A DNA stretch of 64,000 nt from contig OY978526.1 in NCBI GenBank assembly GCA_963854835.1, positions 43,067,140 to 43,131,139 on the forward strand. Direction: 5' to 3'. The first letter of the stretch is position 1. Every line of letters begins with the position of its first letter. The translations under genes were made by a program, and so were the position numbers. This DNA is from Megamerina dolium. Lineage: Eukaryota > Arthropoda > Insecta > Diptera > Megamerinidae. Below are positions 24,930 to 36,229 of this stretch, piece by piece. The notes under the pieces are model-generated. The model was not told the DNA's origin. It saw only the letters and a list, made by a program, of their open reading frames with translations, and ran no database searches.

Positions 24930-25084
24930 ATTTTCATTTATACGACGAATTGATTGCTCAGATGGACGATTATGTCGACCATATTATTCACGGAAATTTC
25001 TATGCATTTTGTGAATTGACCACTAATTCGCACTAAGAATATTTGAATAATTTGAAAGCATTGTTGCGGCGTGAGTTCCTCCAT
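24930..25084 (-). pseudogene. N-terminal remnant of a second DD41D-type transposase
   Basis: Reading the minus strand from the ATG at 25084-25082 gives MEELTPQQCFQIIQIF, which resembles the start of a common insect DD41D transposase lineage distinct from the copy at 11.8 kb. After a shift of frame, the helix-turn-helix piece YGRHNRPSEQSIRRI is readable (about 24945-24990). Beyond that, similarity fades into 24830-24900. There are several indels, no catalytic part and no recognised terminal repeat. The assignment rests on my recall of the family. Confidence 0.6.
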
Positions 25085-26055
25085 GTTCACACATCATTTC
25101 CATTCATACGATAATGAATGAATAAAAATGGCCACTCATCTTTGACAGATGGCAGCTGCTTTGACAAAATATCTCTATCGAAAGTTTTGTCACTCAACAA
25201 AAACTCTGCATGGTTTGTGGTAAACTAAACTAAAAACTGTCAGATAATTGAGATGGTTGAACTGAAAATTTGTAAACTTCAGAACACAAGTGAAAGGTGT
25301 ACCAATTTCAAGAGCATAAACGGTGTTTATTTAGCTTGAACTCATTGTATCACGAAATATCAAATAAATGGCTAATTTTCATTTATTTTATTAAACAAAA
25401 TGTTGTAACTCAATCAAATGCATCCAATGTGTTGTATTTCTATTATAACGCGCCAGGTATTCTATACGAAAAACCCATACGACATAGTATAATGACGTAA
25501 GTAGTGCGTTAATCAAATATACAAATTAAAAAAAAAAAATCTATTCTAATTAAGTTCTTAATTAAATACTAGAAAATAATTCAGAAAAAGTTATTTGAAG
25601 AGAAAATGAGAATCGAACCCAAATTGCAAGAAATCATGACAAGCAAGACTGATTGCTTAGAATCTTTCGTGCGCAGGACTAAGAATAAAGTTGTCATGAA
25701 TACGTAAAATAATGCGGAATAAAAATAATAATTCCTGGTTTCTTATTAGTTCATGTCAATCTAAAAATAATTTACAAAATAAAATACTTTAGTTTAGCAA
25801 AATCGGTCTACTGCTCAGTGATACGATTAGTTGAAATAAATCGATATATTGAGATATTAATTAAGAAAAGAAGGAAAAAAGTACTGCGTAGTATAATCTT
25901 TTAATTCCATTTGTATCACAAAGCACATACCTTCGTCTTTTCGACCTTTCTTACACTAATATGCGTTTTGAAAATTGGTACAGAAACTATAATTTCGATA
26001 ATAATTCAAAATATGAGAGAATAATTTCAGTTTGGCCATTTAAAGTTTGGAATTA
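25085..26055. other. gene-free spacer
   Basis: AT-rich sequence with no recognised gene. The first 120 bp may belong to the terminal region of the DD41D remnant, but I could not find a matching inverted repeat. Confidence 0.45.
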
Positions 26056-26860
26056 TTGGGTGTGTGAATTAATAATCGGCCTTTTGCGTTAGATGACGCC
26101 ATGCGTAGGCGCGTGTCGTACATCATTGTCCGAAATGTCATTTTAAATGTCTATTCACTCGCTGTCAAAATCAATTAAAAGTTTTCAATTTGGTTGTGGG
26201 CATCATCTTTTTTTTCACAATTGGAAAATTTTGAGAATTGACGAAAAAAACAGCATTTGCGGGAAGTTTTGTTAAGTTATTTTTTTGTGAAGAAAAGTGC
26301 GACTGAAAGTCATCGTTTAATTGTGGAATTGTATGGCGACAATCCTCTATCCAATACACAATGTAAGGAGAGGTTTGTGCGCTTCAAAAATTATGATTTT
26401 GATATCAAAGGCAAAGACGAGGATTTGGAGACATTACTCGACCAAGATCTGGTCGAATTATTACGGGAGAGCTGTACTGACAACAATTGATGCGGTTGAA
26501 GAGAGCGAGAAACGGCCAGAATATACGACCAGACACCAGTTGGTAATTCTTCACCGTGACGACGCACGGCCACATATTTCTATTCCGGTGAAAAACTATC
26601 TTGCTAATAGCGGATGGGAAGTTTTACGCCACCCGTCTTATAGCCCAGACCTGGCGCCTTCAGATTACCACTTGTTCCGGTCTGCTTCACTTCAGTCACC
26701 GAAGTTCACTTGATATGGTAACCATAAATTGCCAGAAAGATGGGGAAAAGTCGTAGTTTCTGATGGACAATTCGTTGAATCACATGTTTTTTACAAAGTT
26801 CTTAAAAATAAATCATTTTTGAGCATCAAAAAAATCCGGTTACTAATTCATACACCCAAT
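26056..26860 (+). mobile_element. internally deleted mariner, cecropia/mauritiana-like
   Basis: Imperfect inverted repeats mark both ends. The left (26056 onward) reads TTGGGTGTGTGAATTA and the right, on the complement (ending about 26860), reads TTGGGTGTATGAATTA. Further matches continue to the CCGG-like position. The element is about 805 bp where a full mariner is ~1.3 kb, and the transposase inside has lost most of its middle. TA precedes the left end (26054-26055); the base after the right end does not give a clear TA. Confidence 0.8.
26257..26790 (+). pseudogene. mariner transposase pieces (cecropia-like), deleted and frameshifted
   Basis: The N-terminal part reads FFVKKSATESHRLIVELYG and NTQCKERFVRFKNYDFDIKGK, the first helix-turn-helix region of cecropia/mauritiana-type mariners. 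It then runs through LETLLDQD into a stop. The reading resumes in another frame at YTTRHQLVILHRDDARPH and SPDLAPSDYHLFRS. The two Asp here are 34 residues apart, as in DD34D. A third piece, LPERWGKVVVSDGQF, is the usual C-terminus. The stretch carrying the first catalytic Asp is missing, as is the segment between the HLFRS and LPERW motifs, so no active enzyme can be made. Confidence 0.85.
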
Positions 26861-26959
26861 TTGAATCAATATATATACATCAGTATATTAATATATACAA
26901 ACAAAAACTAATAAATATTTACCAGACGTTAGAAAGTTTATTAGAAAGATTGGACTTTT

Positions 26960-27005
26960 CCATTTAAGAATGAAACGCAACATCATTTAAATGACTGCCA
27001 ATACT
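26960..27005 (-). pseudogene. possible C-terminal scrap of a DD41D transposase
   Basis: On the minus strand the bases around ATTTAAATGATGTTGC encode a piece close to the HLNDVVFH C-terminus of the intact DD41D gene at 11852-11900. The match is only about 12 codons, with no catalytic motif nearby. The orientation and order relative to the remnant at 24.9-25.1 kb are wrong for one element, so it would be an independent insertion. It could also be chance. Confidence 0.35.
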
Positions 27006-27530
27006 GGCCCTTAGTTGTCTCTGGACAAAATGCCTAAAATTATGCTGCGATTTCATGTAAATAATCGCTTTCAGGTTTTTTTGTTTTTCTGTTATAATTA
27101 CAATAGCAAAGTACCAGCCATGTTACTAAACACCAAAAAAAAAAGTAAAATTCACAGAAACAACGTAACTAGTGATTTCAGATTTGCCATTAATGATGTA
27201 GTTTACTACGAAGTGACTTTAATTGAAAGAGAACACCTCCTTCTATTTTGTTACGCATTGTGTGGTGCCGAAACACTGAGTACTGATTTATAATATTTCG
27301 TTATACTTATAGCGGACAATTTCATACGATGCGCTTCTTATGTATGAAGTCAATAGAACTCCACTGATTAGTTAAACTACACACAACAAATGTACTCTTA
27401 CTTTTGGAATACGTTATAAATGTTGCCATATTCCACTACAATCGAAAATCGACAGTCATATTTCTTTTGCTCTTGCAGTGAAAATTGGATCTTCCTAGAT
27501 TAAATATTCAATAATCTAACTCCTGCCAAG
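27006..27530. other. gene-free spacer
   Basis: A 92-codon open frame (27015-27293) has no recognisable domain. I see no terminal repeats. Confidence 0.45.
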
Positions 27531-27862
27531 TGGGTGCTGTAGCTCTGTGGTTAGTGCGTTGGCCTTTTGATCTGTAGGTCGTGGGTTCAATCCTCGGCTG
27601 AGAAATAACAAAATTTAATATTGGAAATACTTTGTTTTCGAAGGGTATCTGCCAGTAACAATTTGCCAAAAATGCTTTTTAAACGAACTCTGTGACGAAG
27701 CTAACTTAAAGTGATGTCACAAAGGTTATGTCGTTCGGAACCGGCTAATGTAAGTAGGTCCCTTCTAATGCTGTCCAAATTTAACACGCACAACAGTATT
27801 AGAAGAGAAGCTTAGTGGTATCACAATGGGCCTTTCTGGATTACGTGTGTCCTCTCACAGAG
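27531..27862 (+). mobile_element. tRNA-headed SINE, most complete copy (copy A)
   Basis: The head contains an A-box-like TAGCTCTGTGGTTAGTGC (27540-27557) and a B-box-like GGTTCAATCC (27584-27593) at the spacing of an internal RNA polymerase III promoter. The body shares TCGTGGGTTCAA, ATCTGTAGGTC, GTGATGTCAC, GGAACCGGCTA and CACGCACAACAGTA with four other copies in this window. The 3' part ends near GGGCCTTTCTGG and is followed by a CCTAAC-rich tail. Length is about 330 bp. It encodes nothing; a SINE depends on a partner LINE's enzymes. The tRNA of origin is not clear to me. Confidence 0.88.
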
Positions 27863-27875
27863 AGAGCAGCCACAA

Positions 27876-27936
27876 TAACCTAACCCAACCTAACTTAACC
27901 TAACTCTTGCCAAAGTTGGGGTTAGGTTAGTTAGGA
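27876..27936. repeat. CCTAAC-rich tail and inverted GGTTAG run
   Basis: CCTAACCCAACCTAACTTAACC at 27878-27902 is followed within 20 bp by GGTTAGGTTAGTTAGG on the same strand, forming a small inverted repeat. It may be the tail of the SINE copy. It resembles insect telomere units only superficially, since Diptera lack TTAGG telomeres. Confidence 0.7.
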
Positions 27937-28908
27937 GTTAGTAGTTTCCAATATGTGTTGGGATTTTCTATGCCACCATTGTGTTAGGAAAAATATAAAA
28001 ATAGAATTAATGTTCAATATTTTCCCTAGTCACTATTATTCGCCTTTTTTATTTAATAGATTTTTCTTTTCGTATTTACATTTTTATGTGATGTTATTGA
28101 TTCTTTTCAAATCATCATCACTCCATCACATTTCTTACTAGCAGCCAACTTCAAATGAAATGATAAGTGAGCAATATGAGTATTTATAGCAATGGTCACT
28201 GCCTGGCACACTAGTACATGCCTTGCCTGACCACTAACTACATAAACCAGCATCACCAAAAGCATCAACATTATGCAAGCCACTCGTCATTTTATGTTCT
28301 TTGTATCCCTATGTGTGTGTGTGTGTGTGTATTTATTATGCTCTTCTTATTTACACATAAAATATAAAAATGCACACACACATGCACACACGCACGCAAA
28401 CCAAAGCATATTCCCTTCATTCTTATCATTTACAAGTGAAACTTCAATATGCTTTTCATATGAGATTCATATATACTCGTATGTATGTTTGTATGTAGGA
28501 ACAAATAGTAAACCACTATTTTTCCACACGTCAACATACCTCGTTACTCTACGCTATTCTTCGTCACCACATTTTCTATGTGTATTTGCATTTCTCTCTT
28601 TCCCTTCTCTCTGTTTTTTTTTTTTTGATTTTGCAATAGCAATGCCATTGTTACTTGTTCTTGATTGTGGTTCTTGTGGTTTTTACAGTGATATGATATG
28701 CTTTATTATTGCACACAGATACATATGGGTGTATGTATGCATATATGTTTGCCCATAAATAGTAAAGAAAAAATAAAATATGATCTGTATTTTATTCGTT
28801 TTCTTTGGAAATAGTATCAAGTACGTTTCATTCTTCTACCTACTTACTAAGTATCTATTCTGATACTTGAGAATTTCTGTTACAAAATGTACTTTATGCC
28901 AAAGAGCG

Positions 28909-28946
<38 letters not shown>

Positions 28947-29528
28947 CTGAGTAGTAGTCCCTTCTCAAATGTCCACTTCCTCATTGTTATGGTTATTTTA
29001 ATGTTTCCCTTTGCAACTTTTGATTAATTTTTATTGTCCTTGTGCGTATTTGTTTCCTTTGCTTTCAATTGGTTTTTTTTTTAATTTGTAGGTAGGTACT
29101 CACACGTTTTGTACGTTTTGAATCGTCATTTTCTTATTTTTTCTCCTCTAAAATTTTTGCTGTAATTTTTCTATAATTCTCAAGTGTTTGCTATGCATTT
29201 CCTTTAGTGTTTTTTTCATGCTTCGTGTTCTTTTGATTTATAATATTTTTGTTTTGCTTTTCCTTTTTTTGTGGATTGTTGTTGCCGGTGCTTGTTTATT
29301 TAATTTCTGAATCTTTTCTGAAATACTTTAGAATTAGGGTCAGGGAAGAGTGAAATGTGAAAATGTTGAGAATTGAATTGAAATTTCAATAGCTTACCTA
29401 ATAGTGTGACCATATAAATATTTCTCTTCTGTAATATTTCTTTCATTTAGAGAATTTTTTAAATCTTTAAATTGATAGGTTCAAATTAGAGTTTGACAAA
29501 TCATTATGGAAATATTTAGTTTTGTATC
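27937..29528. other. gene-free spacer with simple repeats
   Basis: The region holds (GT)n at 28312-28330 and (ATG)n at 28909-28946. A 161-codon frame at 28273-28758 runs across a (GT)n tract and Cys/Phe/Tyr-rich low-complexity sequence and shows no domain, so I do not call it a gene. Confidence 0.5.
28909..28946. repeat. (ATG)n microsatellite, 38 bp
   Basis: About twelve uninterrupted ATG/TGA-phase units are present. Confidence 0.95.
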
Positions 29529-30070
29529 AGGTGTATTTTTCCAATAGATGGCTTTATCTCGCGTTATATAAGTGCGACCGGGTTACGCTAGATGGCATTA
29601 GAAATATAGGAATTCGTACTAAATAAACTTTTCGGGTTTTGTGATTGCTTACCTCAGTATTATTTGAGCGCGTGTCAAAGATGGACACCCGTAAAAAGAA
29701 AATACGCCATATTTTACAGTTTTCTTTGATAAAGGCCATCCATTCTGAAGCGGATGGTTACTGGTGATGAAAAGTGGGTCACTTACGACAACGTCAAGCG
29801 AAAACGGAAGTGGTCGAATCGCGGTGAACCGGCGCAAACGGTGGCCAAGCCAGGAATGACGGTTAGGAAGGTTTTGCTATGTGTTTGGTGGGATTGGCAG
29901 AGAATCATTTACTATGAACTGCTACATTGGCATTATGAAATTACCCTCAAAATGGCAACATGTTATTGGACAAAACGGTGCATATTTGACATAAATCGGA
30001 TAATTCTAACTATGCTAAATAAAACCTTCAATTTAATGCAAACATAATGGATTTATTTTTACTAGACCTT
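29529..30070 (+). mobile_element. mellifera-type mariner, short internally deleted copy
   Basis: The left end (AGGTGTATTTTTCCAAT from 29529) matches the end of the related copy at 57.0 kb apart from a ~15-bp gap. The right end (complement of ...TTTTACTAGACCTTA near 30070) reads AAGGTCTAGTAAAAA and is an imperfect inverted match to it. The element is about 542 bp, less than half of a full mariner, because two large pieces of the transposase are missing while both ends are kept. Confidence 0.8.
29681..29994 (+). pseudogene. mellifera-type mariner transposase with two internal deletions
   Basis: The start ATG at 29681 gives MDTRKKKIRHILQF, the N-terminus of mellifera-subfamily transposases. Around 29720-29740 it jumps to the region before the first catalytic Asp. 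It continues in another frame from 29754 with MVTGDEKWVTYDNVKRKR, GEPAQTVAKPG and RKVLLCVWWDW. At about 29925 a second deletion joins YYELL to the C-terminal MKLPSKWQHVIGQNGAYLT, which ends at TAA 29992-29994. The second and third catalytic Asp are lost. The 5' upstream sequence is close to that of the copy at 56-57 kb. Confidence 0.88.
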
Positions 30071-31190
30071 ATACATAGATTGCGAATTCTGACAATTATT
30101 TTCTATAATTAATGTTCCAATAAAAATTATTATAATACTCTTCGATAGTTCGAAATTATGTACTAAGTATCTCAAAATTATCGACCAAATTTACCAAAAT
30201 ATTTAATACGCGAATAAGTAACTGTTAAGTGGAATATTATTTTCTAATTTCTAATAGAATATGGTCACCTTTGACGAAATCTAGAAGATACATCGAAATG
30301 ACAAGTTCAAATAACGAGATTTGTGGTTCTTTTTTTTTTAATATAACATTGTACGACGACATATACATACAAGTATCTATAAAGCACCTAGCAAACTGAA
30401 ATAAAAACAAATCAATCAACCCTATAGGGCATTGTTTTCTATATTCAAGAACTTGGACTCTTGAATGTGGTACATAAGTATTTATTCACCCGTAGCATGT
30501 TAATTTAATTAAAATTAATTAAATGCCATACAAAATACGATCCTGATATAGATAGCTATATGAGCATTAAATATACGTACGCTATATGTGTAAACACGAA
30601 ATAAAATTGAAGTGAGCTTCAATATATTGACAACAGCACTTACACACACGCCTACACACTCACTCAACAATGAAGTGAAACATGAAATTAAGATTTTGTC
30701 GATAAGAAATGAGAAAGATAAAACGAAACTAAACTTTCTATATATATTACATTAGATCAGTAAAAAAAAATTAAAGGATTCTTAGAAAAATATTTTTCGA
30801 GTGTATATAAATATTATCTGAAAGCTGTTGAATAAATGTTTTTATCATAAACCACCCTTATTTTTAAGGTAAAATTTGAGCATTTATATGAAAATTTAGT
30901 AACTAGTTACTGAAAATAGAAATCAAATGAAAATTTTTGACATTTCTAATGTACAGCATAGGTATGAATGTAATATGCGCAGATACAACGGTACGTAATA
31001 TAAGCCATGTTATTTGCTTAAGTGCTATATTTAATACTATTTACACAGGCATATGTACCAGTTAGAGATGTAACCGAATGAGTCAACCTTTACAACAACA
31101 ACAATTACAAATTTAAATCGCATTCATTGATTACCGAAATTGGTGAGCTGATACAAATCGACTAGTTATATTTTATTTCATTTTTCTTAA
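30071..31190. other. gene-free spacer
   Basis: AT-rich, no recognised gene or repeat. The final four bases (TTAA, 31187-31190) are the target duplication of the next element. Confidence 0.5.
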
Positions 31191-31852
31191 GGGGCACAAC
31201 TAGTTTGAAATTTTACAAATTATTTATACCTTTAAAAATAACATATTAAAATTTCAAGTGAAAATCTCAAATAGATTCTGAGTTGCAGCCTTCTACAGAA
31301 CAGCTGCAATGAACAATGAAATTAGTAGTTTTACCTTTAAACGCGTTTTTTCTAAAACTAAATTTTTCAAATTTTCTGCAGCTGTAACTTGATAACAAAT
31401 CATCCGATCGACTTGGGTCTTCTTTTAGCTTATTTTGTATTTGTTTTTCCTTACAATGACCCTCCAGTTTTATGATTGGATGAAAAATATAATTATGCCA
31501 GCAAGATTTTAATTTTTTTTTCACAAATCCGCCATTTTGTTGCATTTTAATTTTTTTTTACAATCGAGCGTCATTGTATAATCTAGTTCAATAAAATATT
31601 TGGTTTTTTTATTTCAGGCACTGCGAAGGGTACAATCACTGCAGCAGTGGGAAAACTTTTTTTTTTGAAGACTCAGGAGATGGTGGATATCTTGCTGAAA
31701 ATAGAATATTTTCATTTGAAAAAATTACTTTGTATTCATTATTTATGCACAAATATATCTGCATAATTTTAAAACATTCGATGCAACACTTTTTTTTTTT
31801 AAACAATTCACAAAAATCACCTTTTTTCAGGCGGTCAAACTAGTTGTGCTCC
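31191..31852. mobile_element. TTAA-flanked MITE (Kolobok- or piggyBac-like)
   Basis: The element is 662 bp with 18-bp inverted repeats, GGGGCACAACTAGTTTGA at the left and GGAGCACAACTAGTTTGA on the complement at the right (one mismatch). Perfect TTAA flanks lie at 31187-31190 and 31853-31856. TTAA duplications are known for piggyBac and Kolobok elements; the termini do not look like the classic piggyBac CCCTAGAAAG, so Kolobok-type is my guess. No transposase is present, so it is non-autonomous. The interior is AT-rich, with CCGCCATTTTGT (about 31527-31538) shared with the stretch at 37.7 kb. Confidence 0.85.
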
Positions 31853-31856
31853 TTAA

Positions 31857-34800
31857 TCAGTATTTGGGTAATTTTCACTACAGAATTATAATATTATAAC
31901 ATAATTATAATACCATATATGGATGCTGTTACAGTGGATGAGCTGTGTCATATTACTGAAACCATAGATCATCTGCGTCCATGTGTTAACCTACAAGAAA
32001 TCGATACTCATAGATCTGTATTGCTCAGTGACACTGACAAACATTGTATTTCAGCAGCATTTTTGAAAAAAAATGGCACTACTTCAAAAAATGCACCAAA
32101 CTGTCACTCTGCGGATGCATTGACTTTTCTACAAATAAGTACGAATTTGCGGCAAAGTATTTTTTTCAGAAAAGGTGAATGTTTGATAATATTTGATCTA
32201 AGACCGACACAAACATGAGTAGTGATAAGGAATCGAATTGTGGTTTGCCTTAAATTGATTTTCAATACTATTTTGATCGCAAAAATACTCACCTCAATGA
32301 ACGATTATTCACTTGATAATTTTTTTTCACAATTAAATTGAAACTGAATGCATTCTTTTGCACCTCTATTACTTACGTATGTACGTACTTACATACTCAT
32401 ATTGAAATATACGAGTACATAAACTTACCTATATGTGCACATAGCCAGTCAATATAGTAATCGAAACAAATCGATTTGTGTCTATGTATATTTATTATAT
32501 AGTACATACTTATAAACATGCTCGCATTTGAATGAGACCTAAGCAGAACTATAGTATGAAAATTAAGAAAGACAGCAACGAAGAGAATAATAATATAATG
32601 GACCGAGAAGTCGCAGCGACTAATTTAGTAATTTCACCTTTTGACATGAAGAAATAATAAAACGAAAATTGTATATCATCACGCACACACACACACAAAT
32701 ACGCACAGATATTGACACATAAGCACACTGTACGTAGGTATGGAGTATGTACCATATAACTATGTATACAAAATGTACCAAAGAAAGCAGAAAAAAAAAT
32801 GATTTTATTTTATGTACATGCGTCTGTAATCAGCAAATAAGCGTAAAATAAAGTTAACGAAATAGATGATAACGGTTATATAAAGTATATCCTCAATATT
32901 ACATACGTATGAAAAGTATGTAGGAAACAAAAAGAAGAGAATACTGCCACATGGGTAAACTTAAAAAAATTCACTTCACGATATTGAAGTGATTGCTGAA
33001 ATTTTGTGTTTGGATCGAAACGGGAAGAAATAGAAACTTTTATAAACGAAATAAAGGAAAATCAAAGCGAAATGTGTATGACTTGATCCCATAACTGCAA
33101 GTCAGTCAGTATCAGTATTCAGTAATCAGTATTGGTTCAATCATTTCTTTCGAATATTAAAAACGACATCTCTGTGTTGTCTTCTTTGTGGTAGCTCAAC
33201 AGTTGCGAAATATATCATGCCAATTTCGATGTACTTAATCTCATGTAAGGTAACAGCTCAACATGACTGAAAAGTAGACATTGAAAGTAGATCTTTCTCA
33301 GTGTGAAAGCCTTCTGAGAGAAAATTTTAGAAAATTTAAAAATAATCTCTTTGCAGTAAGTGATAATGCTAGCGATCTGGATCTCATCTTCGATTTAAAG
33401 CAATTTGGCAGTAAATATATTTATAAATAAAAATATTTATAAATTTAACTGCGAGACCTAGATATACTTTGAGGAACCAACGCACAAACGAACATACCAA
33501 CAAGTGAGAGTAAAAGTAGAAAGTAGTACAACTACAACAGAAGAAGCAATGATGTATGTAGGTACCTAAATACTTGAATAATTTTATGTAGCTGTGTGTG
33601 TGCGACGAGTACATGAGATAATGGCAAAACCTAAAAATTTTGTTAGTGAAGGTAATAAATTTAAAAATACGTTGTGCACTGTGTCAACGAAAACGCATAA
33701 ATATATGTGAATGTATATGTTTGTACTTATAATATGGTGACATTTTTATGTTTTCACTCTAAGTATTTGTGTGTGTGTGTGAGTGTTTGTTTTATTATAG
33801 TATGCATACGTGGGCATATACTATATACAATATATTGCTATTTATATGTGCTGTAGTGTCACTAGTTACATACACTGTGAGTATAATTTTTGTATACTCA
33901 TTCTTGCCCACTCTAACGTATTCTTCGTCTCCTCTATTTAGCCCACCCCCCCTATACCAGTGCTCACCCATTTTATTTGCTCTATGTATTTCATACTTAT
34001 TTTTTATAGCACACTTTTAGGCTATCTAAATGAGTCAGACATTTTGTCTGCACGGCCATCTTCAATAAATATGGGCTAACTCACTACTTGATGCATATTT
34101 ATGTATACGTATATATATGCTATATCTAAGTAGTATGTTGTTATGTGCAAAGAAGAAGCTCATAAAAAATAATGAAAAACTACAAAATAACAAAACATAC
34201 CTAAACGATTGTATGTATATACCTATATAGTTAAGAATACAAGTGTGCACGTGAGTGAGTGTAATAGTGCGTGGAGAAAAATTACAAAAAATAATAGAGA
34301 AAGGAATGTGAAATGATGTAGCAAATGTTATTTTAAATGCAATCATATTAAATTTTATGACAAAATATACTATTTTTGTATAAGCCTTATCCAATGATAT
34401 ACTATGTATAAATATGTGTGCGTGTGTGTTTCACACGGTGGAATTGGAAATCGTACCCAAGTGCTGCACCCTATTTGTGTATATGAGAACAACATTTCAA
34501 TTTTCATATCCATTTCTATTGCTAATTTTATCTTTTTTATTCTATCGGATTGATACAAAAGTTCGTCCCATTTTGATTGATATGTGAAAATTACCTGAGT
34601 GAAATATGCAGTTGACATTTCAAAAAGTATTTCTTGAGTGTTACGGCAGATTATTTATTTATTAATTATGTTGATTTTGAAGAACAATTGACAAGATTTA
34701 AGATTTTTACATGTGCTTTTAATGGTAGTATTGAGAGAATTGAATTTCTTCAAGAATAGAACGCTGGCACATATGGACATACATTTATGTCCAACATTTC

Positions 34801-36222
34801 AGTGATGTATATGAAATTTGGAAAGGACTAGAAGGGAAAGGACGAATACTTGCCGACACCGAATGCCAAAACACAGTCGTTGTCGATGGATGAGTATGAA
34901 GCGAGGAGCTCAGAAACAAGACTGTGAATGGCAGAAACTATACTGAGAATAATGTATGTTGAGTTACAAAAATAGGGCGAACTTTTGCATTATACCAATA
35001 CAATAAGTTTATATTGCATTCCATTTCAAACAATGAAGCTAAAGTATATGCTAAAACTTCAATGATCCTGTCAGGGTTATTATTCGTTTCAAATTGCCGT
35101 GACAATTTTGCAATTCAATTCGAATGAAATTAGCATACATGTGACAATGATAAATAACGTGATTTTATTTACATATACATTTACGCATGTATTGCATAAT
35201 ATATGTGCATATACTCGTATATTGACAGCATCTGTATGTAGGTATGTGCATAAAATGGAATTGCACTAACGAACTAATACATCACTAATGCACATTTAAC
35301 CAATTTATCATTAGATATTAGCAAAACAGAAACACACATATATATCTACATATTACGCAGGTAGTATTCACACTCTAAATATTTGCAATAATTAAAAATT
35401 TGAATTATTCAAAATTTCGTAATTTCGTATAATAATATGTAGTTAGTAAATGGATATATGCCACCTCAATTTTATACTGCAATAATTTATATATGATATT
35501 ATTATCTATTGTATTATTATTACTATTATTAAATTTTTGCTTTTTTTTTCATTATATTAAAATTACTTTATGTTATTATGCTTAATATTTGTTTGGATAA
35601 TTAATGGTCTACTGTGTGCAAATATATTATATGTGTTTTTACCATGGGATTGCTGCAATAGCTTGTGTAATCTTCTACTATAGAAGCAGAATTTATGTAG
35701 ATATGTTTATTGACAAAATTTATTTATTTATTTTATGAAATTGAATTTGTTGTTTCAATTTTTGTGGTTACTATGGCTATGTGTTTCAACGCTTAGCTTT
35801 TTACATTCGCACACACATACATATAGTCGTTTCAGTAACTTTGTAATAATTTCTATTCAGATCGGATTTATGCACACTAGTAATGGTACATATATGAATT
35901 ATCATCAATTATACTAAAATTATTTGCTGTAGTAATTAAAATTTTGGCTTTTCTACTGTTGTGTGCACTTAATCAATTGAAAATATTTGAGAAAATCCAA
36001 TAATTTTCTCTTCTCGTTTTTATACAATCTCTTGTACTCTACAATTTCATCAATTGGCTTACTGGTCTAATCATCTTTAATTTAAATATGCAATATAGAT
36101 CTTCAGTAAATATTTAAGGTTGCCTTTATTTTTTCTTATGACCTAAACGGCTTAAAAATTCGGTAAGAAATATACTTAATTCGATCGTTTAGCACCGCAA
36201 GTTATTTATGACTAACATCTTA
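31857..36222. other. gene-free spacer
   Basis: No identifiable gene in 4.4 kb. Open frames (31919-32218, 33769-34020, 34062-34394 and others) are short and rich in Phe/Ile/Tyr/Ser or run across CA/TG repeats. Confidence 0.5.
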
Positions 36223-36229
36223 TAGGCTA
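36223..36229 (+). repeat. left 7-bp flanking duplication TAGGCTA
   Basis: TAGGCTA here recurs exactly at 36930-36936, immediately outside the inverted GACAGACG...CGTCTGTC termini, as expected of a target-site duplication. Confidence 0.65.

Noticed and set aside
24930..27005. N-terminal scrap at 25.0 kb and C-terminal scrap at 27.0 kb as two ends of one DD41D element
   Set aside because: Both read on the minus strand, but the N-terminal piece lies at the lower coordinates, the wrong order for a single element; a separate mariner also lies between.
27540..27610. tRNA-like sequence with A and B boxes
   Set aside because: No paired acceptor stem or proper anticodon arm; the same head recurs at four other sites joined to a common body, so it is a SINE head and not a tRNA gene.
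27876..27936. CCTAAC/GGTTAG runs resembling telomeric repeats
   Set aside because: Short, irregular and beside a SINE; Diptera do not use TTAGG telomeres.
28273..28758. 161-codon open frame, among the longest not explained by a transposon
   Set aside because: It crosses a (GT)n tract and a T-run, is dominated by Cys/Phe/Ser/Tyr/His from CA/TG-rich DNA, and shows no domain.
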